A DNA stretch of 15,769 bases from Vulcanimicrobiota bacterium (GCA_003167055.1 PMUE01000173.1:1-15769); one strand, 5' to 3'; shown: positions 7,577 through 15,154, counted from the first letter of the stretch. A program made the numbers and translations. Notes: generated from the sequence alone by a model not told the origin.

Positions 7577-8773
7577 ATGACCACCATGACAGAAACATTG
7601 CAGGATCGTCTTAGCGCGTTCATGCGCGAATTCGTTTACCCCAATGAGGGCCGCTATGCCGATGAGGTCAACGCCGGTACAACGCGTTGGACGCAGCCCG
7701 GCATCATGGAGGAACTCAAATCGCGGGCACAGGCGGAAGGACTCTGGAATCTCTTTCTGCCCGAGCCCGAGTTCGGCGCGGGGCTGAGCAATCGCGAGTA
7801 CGCACCGCTGTGCGAACTGATGGGCACATCGCGTATCGGACCCGAAACGTTCAACTGCAGTGCTCCGGATACGGGCAACATGGAAGTGCTGGCTCGCTAC
7901 GGCTCGCCCGAACAGCGCGAGCGCTGGCTCACGCCGCTCTTACGCGGAGAGATCCGCAGCGGCTTTGCGATGACGGAACCGGGAACCGGCTCGTCGGACG
8001 CAACGAACATCTCCGCCTCGATCGTGCGCGACGGCGATCACTACGTCATCAACGGACGCAAGTGGTGGACGACCGGTGCGATGCACCCGCACACGCAAGT
8101 GCTGATCTTCATGGGCAAGACCGATCCGAAAGCCAAGACCCACTTACAGCAATCGATGATCTTAGTCCCAATACGCGAGCCCGGCGTGCGCATCGTGCGG
8201 CACCTGCCGGTCTTTGGCTACGACGACGCACCGTTCGGTCACGCCGAAATCGCGTTCGACAACGTGCGTGTTCCCGCCGCCAACATGTTGCTCGGCGAGG
8301 GGCGCGGGTTTGAGATCGCGCAGGGTCGTTTGGGACCGGGACGCCTGCACCACTGCTTGCGGCTGCTCGGCCTCTCGGAACGCGTGCTTCGGATGATGTG
8401 TCTGCGCGTGCGCGACCGCGTGACGTTCGGGCGTCCACTGGCCGAGCAGGGCGTGATTCGCGAATGGATCGCGCAATCGCGTATCGACATCGACGGCACG
8501 CGGCATCTGGTCTACGACGCCGCCGAGCAACTCGATCGCTACGGCAACAAGCGCGCTGCGCCCGCGCTCGCGATGGCAAAGGTGGCAGCGCCGCGCATCG
8601 CGCAGGCGATCGTCGATCGCGCGATCCAGGCCTTTGGTGCCGAGGGCATGCTCGACGACACCGGACTTTCGCACGCCTGGGTCAATGCGCGCTCGCTGCG
8701 CATTGCCGACGGGCCCGACGAAGTGCACTTCCGCAGCATCGCCAAGGCGGAGCTGGCAAAGTACGATGCATGA
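7577..8773 (+). CDS. Acyl-CoA dehydrogenase, ACAD10/ACAD11-like
   Basis: This is a 398-residue flavoenzyme with the full acyl-CoA dehydrogenase fold: N-terminal helices, then the FAD-binding beta domain with FAMTEPGTGSSD (130-141) and GRKWWTTGA, then the C-terminal helical domain with RVTFGRPLAEQ and QAFGAEGM. Near the C-terminus, IADGPDEVH (about 376-384) replaces the usual YEGT motif. Asp378 thus aligns with the catalytic Glu of medium-chain enzymes, a feature I associate with the ACAD10/11 subgroup. In that subgroup, the enzyme acts on 4-phosphoacyl-CoA made by a partner kinase and gives an enoyl-CoA for beta-oxidation. The frame is open further upstream, but the ATG at 7577 is chosen because GGGAAG precedes it and the protein then begins at the usual family position. 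An ATG at 7586 is possible. Its stop overlaps the next gene by 8 bases. Confidence 0.92.
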   Translation: MTTMTETLQDRLSAFMREFVYPNEGRYADEVNAGTTRWTQPGIMEELKSRAQAEGLWNLFLPEPEFGAGLSNREYAPLCELMGTSRIGPETFNCSAPDTGNMEVLARYGSPEQRERWLTPLLRGEIRSGFAMTEPGTGSSDATNISASIVRDGDHYVINGRKWWTTGAMHPHTQVLIFMGKTDPKAKTHLQQSMILVPIREPGVRIVRHLPVFGYDDAPFGHAEIAFDNVRVPAANMLLGEGRGFEIAQGRLGPGRLHHCLRLLGLSERVLRMMCLRVRDRVTFGRPLAEQGVIREWIAQSRIDIDGTRHLVYDAAEQLDRYGNKRAAPALAMAKVAAPRIAQAIVDRAIQAFGAEGMLDDTGLSHAWVNARSLRIADGPDEVHFRSIAKAELAKYDA

Positions 8774-9386
8774 TTTCCGCGTGGCGAATGGCGCGACGGA
8801 AATACTGCTGATTCGCCACGGGGAAGCCGAGCCGATGCCGCCGAGCGAAGCATTGCATCCCAAAGACGTCGACATGCCGCTCTCCGCGCGCGGCCGTCAA
8901 CAGGCCGCCGCGATGGCGAACCGTCTGCGCACGCGCGGGATCGGAGCGATCTACAGCAGCCCGTTGCGACGCACCCGCGAAACCGCCGATGCGCTTGCTG
9001 GGACGACCGAACTCCCGGTGACCGAAGACGCCCGCTTGCGCGAAGTCGAGATCGCGGGCGTCGGTCCCGTCGCGATGCACGATCTGGCCGAGATCGCGAT
9101 CGCTCACGGCGGCTGGTCGCATCTTCCCGGCACCGAATCGTCGCAGACGATTCGCTCGCGTATGACCGCGGCAATCGACGCGGTCATCGCCGCCAACCCG
9201 GGCGCGCGCGTCGCGGTCGTCAGCCACGCCGGTGCAATCAATGCCTACGTTGCGGGTCTACTCGGATTGAAGAGCGACTTCTTCTTCCCGACCGGCAACA
9301 CATCGATCTCGATCGTGCGCGCGCGCGACGACCGGCGGCTGCTGGTCTCGCTCAACGACATCGCGCACCTCGAACGCACGGCATGA
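8766..9386 (+). CDS. Histidine phosphatase superfamily protein (phosphoglycerate mutase-like)
   Basis: This is a 206-residue cytoplasmic phosphatase-fold protein. LLIRHGEAEP (about 14-23) carries the phospho-accepting His18 with Arg17. SSPLRRTRETA (64-74) gives the second phosphate-binding Arg. LREVE (91-95) supplies the probable proton donor Glu93. VVSHAGAINA (151-160) gives the second catalytic His154. This branch includes phosphatases of sugars, nucleotides and other small molecules; the substrate is not readable. The start lies 8 bases inside the dehydrogenase gene and the stop overlaps the kinase start (ATGA), so all three are probably made together by translational coupling. The context suggests it acts on a phosphorylated acyl compound or reverses the kinase step, but this is inference. 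Confidence 0.88.
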   Translation: MHDFRVANGATEILLIRHGEAEPMPPSEALHPKDVDMPLSARGRQQAAAMANRLRTRGIGAIYSSPLRRTRETADALAGTTELPVTEDARLREVEIAGVGPVAMHDLAEIAIAHGGWSHLPGTESSQTIRSRMTAAIDAVIAANPGARVAVVSHAGAINAYVAGLLGLKSDFFFPTGNTSISIVRARDDRRLLVSLNDIAHLERTA

Positions 9387-10438
9387 TCGACGATCCCGAA
9401 GTCATCGACGTACGGCCCGAAGAGCAACTCGACGTCACGCACCTCGAACCGTATTTACGCAAACACCTGCCGCAAACCGAAGGCGAATTTACGCTGCGCC
9501 AATTCGGCGGCGGTCATGCCAACCTTACCTATCTGCTGCGTTTCGGCACCCGCGAATACGTGCTGCGACGCCCGCCGCTTGGCCCGGTCGCCGAGCGCTC
9601 GCACGACATGAAGCGCGAACACGCGGTCCTCTCGAAGCTCTATGCTTTTTATCCCAACGCGCCGCGTAGCTTTCATCTCTGCACCGATCACGCGATCATC
9701 GGCAGCGACTTCGTGATCGAGGAACGCAAGTACGGGATCGCTATTCGCAAGGAACTTCCCCCGCGCTATATCGGCGACGTCGCGCTTGCGCAACGCATAA
9801 GCACGGCACTCATCGATCGACTGGCGGAACTGCATCAGGTCGACGTTGCGGCGGCGGGACTTTCCGAACTCGGCCGGCCGGCGGGTTACGTGCAACGCCA
9901 ACTTGACGGATGGACGGGCCGCTGGGAGGCGGCGCGCACGGCCAATACGTTGAATACGTCGGCCTTGATCGAGTGGCTGCGCGAGCGGATGCCGCAATCG
10001 ACCGTCGCGACGCTGGTCCACAACGATTACAAGCTCGACAACATGTTGCTCGATCCGGACGATCCGGCGCACATCGTCGCGCTGCTCGACTGGGACATGT
10101 GCACCTATGGCGATCCGATGATGGACGTGGGGTACATGTTGGCGCTTTGGCCGCAGGCGAGCGACCCGCCGATGTTCCGGCTGTGGGGAATGCCAACATG
10201 GCACGAGGGCTTCATGACCCGCGCACAAGTCGTGGACGCTTACGGCCAAGCCACCGGCTTTGACGTTTCAGACGCGGCCTGGTACCACGTCTTCAACGTC
10301 TTCCGCTTCGCGGCGATCATCCAACAGATCTACAAGCGCTACGATGCCGGACAAACGCACGACGAGCGGTTTCGCGAGATGGGAAACCAGGCGAACGCCG
10401 TCATTCACGTCGCCTCGATGTTGGCCTACAAAAAGTAA
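9383..10438 (+). CDS. Phosphotransferase family protein (APH fold), ACAD10/11- and LvaA-like acyl-CoA kinase
   Basis: This is a 351-residue kinase of the aminoglycoside-phosphotransferase/choline kinase fold. FGGGHANLTYLL (41-52) is the nucleotide-binding glycine loop. YVLRRPPLGP (59-68) is the following strand, in the form common to the ACAD10/11 subgroup. VHNDYKLDN (212-220) is the catalytic Brenner-type loop with Asp215 and Asn220. LLDWDMCTYGDP (234-245) gives the metal-binding Asp236. Relatives (the kinase half of ACAD11, and LvaA of the Pseudomonas putida levulinate pathway) phosphorylate the 4-hydroxy group of hydroxyacyl-CoA. Antibiotic modification is unlikely in view of the operon partner. 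Its start overlaps the phosphatase stop by ATGA, and it is the last gene of the operon. The stop codon lies within the hairpin that closes the transcript. Confidence 0.9.
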   Translation: MIDDPEVIDVRPEEQLDVTHLEPYLRKHLPQTEGEFTLRQFGGGHANLTYLLRFGTREYVLRRPPLGPVAERSHDMKREHAVLSKLYAFYPNAPRSFHLCTDHAIIGSDFVIEERKYGIAIRKELPPRYIGDVALAQRISTALIDRLAELHQVDVAAAGLSELGRPAGYVQRQLDGWTGRWEAARTANTLNTSALIEWLRERMPQSTVATLVHNDYKLDNMLLDPDDPAHIVALLDWDMCTYGDPMMDVGYMLALWPQASDPPMFRLWGMPTWHEGFMTRAQVVDAYGQATGFDVSDAAWYHVFNVFRFAAIIQQIYKRYDAGQTHDERFREMGNQANAVIHVASMLAYKK

Positions 10439-10462
10439 GCGAAGCTTACTTTTAGTAGGCCA
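10422..10462. terminator. Bidirectional terminator-like hairpin between convergent operons
   Basis: Bases 10422-10440 pair with 10444-10462 over 18 bp with a single A-A mismatch, around a GAA loop. The core is AAAAGTAAGC and GCTTACTTTT. The stem contains the last codons and the TAA stop of the kinase gene and ends 20 bases before the stop of the convergent S9 peptidase gene. Both strands give runs of U within the stem rather than after it, so it is not a textbook intrinsic terminator. The position between convergent genes and the stem strength support termination or 3'-end protection for both transcripts. Confidence 0.65.
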
Positions 10463-10482
10463 CCGCAGCGCGTAGCCGTCGA

Positions 10483-12582
10483 CTACTGCAGATGCAGATA
10501 TTGCGCTAGAAACGCCTCAGCCGTGCGGTACTGCTCGACCAAGTGTGCCCAAACGAGATTCTCGTGGGCTTCGTCGGGGAAGACTTGCGTCTGGACCGTC
10601 ACCCCGCGGGAGCGTAACTTGGTCGCGAGGTCCACGCTCTGCGAGAACTGCACGTTGCGATCGTCGTCGCCCTGCTCGATGAGGACCGGCGATTTCCAGG
10701 TATCGAGATAGCCTTCAGCCGTCGACATATGCGCGATCTTCCGCTGCTCCGGCGTTCCTACCGGATGGCCGTAGTCCTTATCGAAGCTCGACGGCCAATC
10801 GTGCACGCCGGCGAAGTCGGCACCGACTTTGAAGACATCCGAATTGCGCGCCAGCCCGAGCGCCGTCAAGAGGCCACCGTACGAGAGTCCGTAGTTGCCG
10901 ATACGGTTCGCATCGACATACGGCTGCTTCTGCAGCCACCGTGCGCCGGCAAGCACATCCTGGTATTCCGAACCACCGTGCCACCCGCCGTCAGGCGGGT
11001 TGCGGAACTTGTAACCATACATGATGCCGAGGCGATAGTTGATCGAGAGCACAACAAAGCCGTGATTGGCAAGATACTGGTTCATCTCGTAGAGGTGTGA
11101 GTACGGCTCAAAATAGTGGTAGCCGCCCAGCATCTGGCGCGGCGGACCGCCGTGCGTAAACACGATCGCCGGCAGCTTGCCCTTCGCACCACGCGGTACA
11201 AAAAGCTGCGCGTGAATGATCAGGCCATCCGGCGCTCTGTACGTGATCAATTGCGGCCGAATCATTTGCGACGCGGGATAGTTCGCCGGCGTTTGCACGG
11301 CAATGAGCGTCGTTGGCGGATTGCCGGCTATCGTCACGACCGGCGGCGCCGCGTACCACGCATCAACGTAGGCGAGGCCACCGTTTGCCAGCGGCGTCGG
11401 CGCCCACTGATTGCCCGGCCCGTGCGTGCGCTGGTTGGGCTTGCCGTCAACGCCCACGCTCCAGATGTGCCGCTCGTCGATTGCACCTTCGTTGGTTGCA
11501 TACAATAGGTGCGAATGATCGATTGACGGTACAACCGTTTCGACTTCGAAGGCGCCGGTAGTCAAGCGCGTCGCCGGTCCGCCGTTGGTTGAGACCGCGT
11601 AGATGTGCGCCCAACCGTCGCCTTCCCAGGTGAACGCGACGTGATTGCCGGTCATCCACCACAATTGGGCGGCGCTCGACGACGGATAGAACGCGTGGCC
11701 CATCCCAGGTTGCGCGGTCCAGATCCGGTGCGCGTTACCGCTGGCGGCATTGGCCACCCAAATCGACCACGGTGTCTTCGATGAATCGGCGCTCTCAAAC
11801 GTGCTCTCGTCGTACACCGTCTCGCCGATCTTCTGTCCGGGCATGCGTATGAACGCGACCCGCGAGCTGTCCGGTGACCACGCCGGCGCGTCATCTTGGG
11901 TGAAGTCCGGCGTCGCGTAGACGTACGCGTGTTTTGCCGGCGTATAGATCACGATGAACGAGTGATCGCCGCGAGCATTGGTAAGGGCGAGCTTCGTCCC
12001 GTCGGGCGACCACACCGCGCTCGACACGGCGCCGCGAATCGGCAGCATCTCCGGCTTGCCCACCGTGAAGGTCGCATCGCTCTTGCTGAGCGACACGACG
12101 CCGAGCTGGCCCTGCACCGTCGTAAACGCGACCGCGTCGCCCTTCGGCGAGAGAAACACGCCGTTGCCCTCGGCGACCTGCACCGGATCGCCGCCCGCGA
12201 TCGGCACGATGAAGATCGCGCGCTGCGGCGGCGGCACTTGCTGTAGCGGGTTGGGATTTTCGCCGCCGGCTTCATCTTCCACGCCGCCGTGCAGATAGAC
12301 CACGCCGTCGTTTCCGGGGAGAATCTGCGGGCTATCGATGCCTTGACCGTCGTCGGTGGTGTAATGCGTGATCGCGTGGACGCTGCCGCCCGCGTTGGTG
12401 TAGAGATTTTTCACGCCGCTGGCGTCGACTTTCCACACCAGCACGCTGCCGTCGGGAGAAGAGGTAAGATTATCCGGGAAGGGGGCGCTGAGCACATCCG
12501 CGACATCGTAGGCCCGTGCCAAAGCGGTTGTGGAACCCAAAAGTGTAACGAGCAGCGTCATAGCAAGAATGCGGCGCATCAT
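10483..12582 (-). CDS. Secreted S9 family peptidase (prolyl oligopeptidase/DPP-like), copy B
   Basis: This 699-residue exported serine peptidase is collinear with the S9 peptidase at 816-2909; long shared stretches such as RGDHSFIVIYTP and WEGDGW show they are paralogues. Residues 1-24 are a signal peptide ending in ARA. The beta-propeller half carries SPDG/SPDS blades. The hydrolase half has GLSYGG (Ser567), QGDDDRNV (Asp 639-641) and DEAHEN (His673), so the triad is intact. The largest local difference from copy A is a longer, acidic loop before TPWSIW (about residues 256-272), which could alter entry to the active site. Two ATGs are adjacent at the start; the second (12579) is 6 bases from GGAGG and may be the true one. 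It lies 32 bases downstream of the Nudix gene on the same strand and may be transcribed with it or from its own promoter. Confidence 0.93.
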   Translation of the reverse strand: MMRRILAMTLLVTLLGSTTALARAYDVADVLSAPFPDNLTSSPDGSVLVWKVDASGVKNLYTNAGGSVHAITHYTTDDGQGIDSPQILPGNDGVVYLHGGVEDEAGGENPNPLQQVPPPQRAIFIVPIAGGDPVQVAEGNGVFLSPKGDAVAFTTVQGQLGVVSLSKSDATFTVGKPEMLPIRGAVSSAVWSPDGTKLALTNARGDHSFIVIYTPAKHAYVYATPDFTQDDAPAWSPDSSRVAFIRMPGQKIGETVYDESTFESADSSKTPWSIWVANAASGNAHRIWTAQPGMGHAFYPSSSAAQLWWMTGNHVAFTWEGDGWAHIYAVSTNGGPATRLTTGAFEVETVVPSIDHSHLLYATNEGAIDERHIWSVGVDGKPNQRTHGPGNQWAPTPLANGGLAYVDAWYAAPPVVTIAGNPPTTLIAVQTPANYPASQMIRPQLITYRAPDGLIIHAQLFVPRGAKGKLPAIVFTHGGPPRQMLGGYHYFEPYSHLYEMNQYLANHGFVVLSINYRLGIMYGYKFRNPPDGGWHGGSEYQDVLAGARWLQKQPYVDANRIGNYGLSYGGLLTALGLARNSDVFKVGADFAGVHDWPSSFDKDYGHPVGTPEQRKIAHMSTAEGYLDTWKSPVLIEQGDDDRNVQFSQSVDLATKLRSRGVTVQTQVFPDEAHENLVWAHLVEQYRTAEAFLAQYLHLQ

Positions 12583-12585
12583 GAT

Positions 12586-12590
12586 CCTCC
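12586..12590 (-). promoter_or_regulatory. Ribosome binding site of S9 peptidase B
   Basis: GGAGG on the minus strand stands 3 bases before the first and 6 bases before the second of two adjacent ATG codons. The spacing favours the second ATG, which would shorten the protein by one residue. Confidence 0.65.
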
Positions 12591-12614
12591 GTCAATATTT
12601 TGGCGCGTTCGCCA

Positions 12615-13151
12615 TTATTTCGAAGAGAGCCTTGCCTCGACGCGGGCCCGCAAGCCATTTTCCGGGTCGTTCCATGCCGCAACGAAGGCACGCAGGATGT
12701 GCCCGGTCAGCCCCCAGATGCGCTTTTCCGCATGATCGAGCACCGGCGACTCAATCTTGAACGCGCCGACCGAGACCATGTCCTCACGCAGGTCGGCGAC
12801 CACGCGTTCGAGCGGGACGGTGAACACGCCCACCGTCTCGGTCGCATCGATGCGCAGGTCGCCCGGCGCGACGGTCGCCACGAATGGCGTGACCGTGTAG
12901 TTGTTGACGCGCGCATTGATGACCGGCAACTCGCCGACGATCGTGACGCGGCTCGGCGCCACGCCGACCTCCTCGGTCATCTCTCGCAGCGCCGTCGTTC
13001 GCAAGTCTCCGCCGTCACCGGGATCCATGCCGCCGCCGGGAAGACCGATCTGCCCGGCATGACTGCGCAGATGCGCCGACCGCTCGATGAAGATCACGCC
13101 GTGCGGCGGCGTCTCTACGATGCCGAGCACGACTGCGGCAGGGCGCCTCAT
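12615..13151 (-). CDS. Nudix hydrolase, CoA diphosphatase (NudL/NUDT7-8 type)
   Basis: This is a 178-residue Nudix protein. ERSAHLRSHAGQIGLPGG (about 23-40) is the motif that marks CoA pyrophosphatases, and it runs into the Nudix box at 39-63 with DPGD and ALREMTEEVG, containing the metal-binding Glu residues at 57, 60 and 61. The usual first Glu of the box is Asp46, as is common in this subgroup. Members split CoA or acyl-CoA into 3',5'-ADP and 4'-phosphopantetheine (acyl form) and so limit the CoA pool. The frame is open 29 codons further upstream, but the ATG at 13151 is chosen: it overlaps the helicase stop as ATGA, and the longer form would add an Arg-rich stretch read inside the helicase gene. 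The role in relation to the helicase is not evident; the overlap may only reflect gene packing. Confidence 0.88.
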   Translation of the reverse strand: MRRPAAVVLGIVETPPHGVIFIERSAHLRSHAGQIGLPGGGMDPGDGGDLRTTALREMTEEVGVAPSRVTIVGELPVINARVNNYTVTPFVATVAPGDLRIDATETVGVFTVPLERVVADLREDMVSVGAFKIESPVLDHAEKRIWGLTGHILRAFVAAWNDPENGLRARVEARLSSK

Positions 13152-15154
13152 CGCACCAACTCGACGCGTTGCGGATAGATCGGCCGGTTGATGATGCGTT
13201 CGAGATCGTCGGCACGCGCGGTCAGTACGAGCTCGCAAAATTGCTTGAAACTCTCCCGTTCGGCTTCGCCTTCGGCGAAGCGCTCGTTCCGCTCGAGATC
13301 GACCTTACCGTCCACGCGCAGGAAACGGATGTAGCGCCCGTCGTCGTCTTCGGCGAGTTCAACCAGCCCTTCGTCGTCGAAAATATGCAGGGCGCTGCTC
13401 ACGGTGCGCTCGTTGACTTTGTCGAGTTCGAGGGTGCGCGCGATATCGACGAAGGTCATGCGCACGACGTCACCGTGCGCGAGGCCACGGATACCGCGGT
13501 AGAGCGCGCGCAGCACGTTGAGCGTCGGAGCTTCGCGATCGATGATGAATTCATTGATGGTACGATCGCTCTGGCCGAACAGCAGGTGAATCTGCGCCGG
13601 CGCACCGTCGCGGCCCGCGCGACCGGCCTGCTGATTGAACTCGGTGAAATTGAAGTTGAGGTGATAGAGCACGACATGGCGGACGTCGGGGAGATCGATG
13701 CCTTCGCCGAAGGCCGACGTCGCCACGATAACGCGCAGCGCGCCTTCGCGAAAAAAGCGCTCGACTTCTTGCCGCTCGGGTGACGGCATGCCGGCGTGAT
13801 AGAACATGACGTGGTCGCCCAGCTTCTTGCGCAGGGTTTGCGCCAGCTTCGTCGCTTCTTTGCGCGAATTGCAGTACACGATGCCCTTCTCGCCCGCAGC
13901 GAAGAGGTCGGTCAGATAGGCTTGTTTATCTTTGGTTTCGCGCGCATCGGTCACGTGGAGATTCTCGCGCACGGTCGGATCGATTACCCAGGCATCGATG
14001 CGCAGCTCGCGCACGATCTGCGCGAAGGCTTCGTCGTTGGCCGTGGCAGTGAGCGCGAGCACCTGCGCCGATCCGAGCGCCGCAATCGTCGCGCCGAGCC
14101 GCCCATAGGCCGCGCGGTGGCGCGACTCAAAGACGTGGTGCGCTTCGTCGACCACGACAAACGACGGGACGCTTGCGCCGCTGAACTCTTGGCGATGGAA
14201 TTCGAGGAACTCCGGCGTTGCCAGCACGATATCCCAGGCGCCCTCGCGCAGCGCAACAAACAGCTCTTCGCGTTCGTCGTGCGAGATCGAGCCGTTGGCG
14301 CGGTAGATTCGCAACCCGAGCGGATCGAACTTGCCGATCAGCGCCTCGTATTGGTCGTTGGCGAGCGCGCGCAGCGGATAGATCACCAACGTCTTCCCCC
14401 CGCCGCCGCCGAGCGCGCGCAGCGCTGCCGGGTACTGGAAGCAGAATGACTTGCCGCGCCCGGTGCCGAGCACGACTAGCGTATTCCGTCCGGCTTCGAT
14501 GCGCTCCAGCGCCTGTTGCTGCGCGGGATGCGGCCGCGCCTCACCGATCAACGCGCTGCGGACGACATCTTCTATCCCCTTGTCATCCCGAGCGTAGCTG
14601 GGTGAACGCGCAGCGTTCCCCAGCGTAGTCGAGGGACGAATAGCCGCCTCGACATCGCGCCACATGTAGATGTTGACGCCGCGGTTTTTCTCACCGCCGC
14701 CGGTGAGCGATTCAACGCGGGCGCGGTAACGCGCGCCTCCGTCGATAAGGGGCGCGAGATGTTTGGCGATCTGCTTGCGCACGAAGCCGAGTTGCAGCGC
14801 GCCATAGCGCACCGCGATAGCATTCGGATCGAATTCGTTTTGGGGTTGCCGCTCGAGCACGAGTTCGGTGTCGACGCGCAAGCCGGCGATGATATCCTGG
14901 CGCCCTTCGAAGGAAACGCCCATCACTTTGGTATGAAATTGCGACGCGCCGCCGATCGTCGCAAAGCGATCCTCGGCATACTCTTTCGCATGCGCGAATG
15001 CGTGCTCCACGAAAGACGAGAGCTCACCCTTCGACGGGCTCGGGGTGACGGGTGCGTCGCCGATAAACGCGCTGAAGGCGCGCTCAAAGGCGGCTTCCGA
15101 CGGCGTCGGCGCCGGAAGCGGCGATTTACTCTTGCTGCGAGCCGTCCGGTTCAT
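13148..15154 (-). CDS. RecQ-like superfamily 2 DNA helicase with N-terminal HIRAN domain
   Basis: This protein has 668 residues from the ATG at 15154; a TTG at 15169 would add five. Positions here count from the TTG. Residues 76-160 match a HIRAN domain (KVMGVSFEGRQ, NEFDPNAIAV, LGFVRKQIA), which in HLTF binds 3' ends of single-stranded DNA. The helicase core follows: GTGRGKS (235-241) is Walker A, VVDEAHH (339-345) is motif II, TATAN (374-378) is motif III, TSAFGEGIDLPDV (484-496) is motif V and QQAGRAGRDG (513-522) is motif VI. A winged-helix-like region lies at about 560-620. The Cys cluster of classical RecQ zinc domains is absent. A role in repair of stalled forks or DNA ends is plausible. 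Two REP-like palindromes are translated in frame, at residues about 40-50 and 178-198. The gene overlaps the SecF-type gene by 29 bases and the Nudix gene by four. Confidence 0.88.
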   Translation of the reverse strand: MNRTARSKSKSPLPAPTPSEAAFERAFSAFIGDAPVTPSPSKGELSSFVEHAFAHAKEYAEDRFATIGGASQFHTKVMGVSFEGRQDIIAGLRVDTELVLERQPQNEFDPNAIAVRYGALQLGFVRKQIAKHLAPLIDGGARYRARVESLTGGGEKNRGVNIYMWRDVEAAIRPSTTLGNAARSPSYARDDKGIEDVVRSALIGEARPHPAQQQALERIEAGRNTLVVLGTGRGKSFCFQYPAALRALGGGGGKTLVIYPLRALANDQYEALIGKFDPLGLRIYRANGSISHDEREELFVALREGAWDIVLATPEFLEFHRQEFSGASVPSFVVVDEAHHVFESRHRAAYGRLGATIAALGSAQVLALTATANDEAFAQIVRELRIDAWVIDPTVRENLHVTDARETKDKQAYLTDLFAAGEKGIVYCNSRKEATKLAQTLRKKLGDHVMFYHAGMPSPERQEVERFFREGALRVIVATSAFGEGIDLPDVRHVVLYHLNFNFTEFNQQAGRAGRDGAPAQIHLLFGQSDRTINEFIIDREAPTLNVLRALYRGIRGLAHGDVVRMTFVDIARTLELDKVNERTVSSALHIFDDEGLVELAEDDDGRYIRFLRVDGKVDLERNERFAEGEAERESFKQFCELVLTARADDLERIINRPIYPQRVELVR
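14582..14639. repeat. REP-like palindromic element inside the helicase gene
   Basis: The element opens with GTCATCCCGAGCGTAG and closes with GTAGTCGAGGGACGA, its imperfect complement. Inside it GCTGGGTGAACGC (14597-14609) and GCGTTCCCCAGC (14613-14624) form a 12-bp hairpin with one bulged T and a GCA loop. Sequences starting GTCATCC-GAG and ending TCGAGGGACGA are a form I know as dispersed intergenic palindromes in many GC-rich genomes. Here the element is read through in frame as about 21 residues (178-198) of the linker between the HIRAN and helicase domains. Confidence 0.65.
15021..15049. repeat. Second, shorter REP-like palindrome inside the helicase gene
   Basis: On the plus strand TCACCC (15024-15029) pairs with GGGTGA (15043-15048) around TTCGACGGGCTCG. 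On the minus strand it reads GTCACCCCGAGCCCGTCGAA, another common dispersed palindrome form. It is translated as VTPSPSKGEL (residues 41-50), in the N-terminal linker before the HIRAN domain. With only a 6-bp outer stem it is less certain than the element at 14582-14639. Confidence 0.45.

Noticed and set aside
9383..10438. Aminoglycoside resistance gene reading of the APH-fold kinase
   Set aside because: The fold is shared, but the YVLRRPPLGP strand and the overlapping acyl-CoA dehydrogenase operon point to the ACAD10/11-like acyl kinase group.
12602..12613. GGCG-CGTT-CGCC palindrome in the gap before S9 peptidase B
   Set aside because: A 4-bp stem without a clear U run is too weak to call a terminator or operator.
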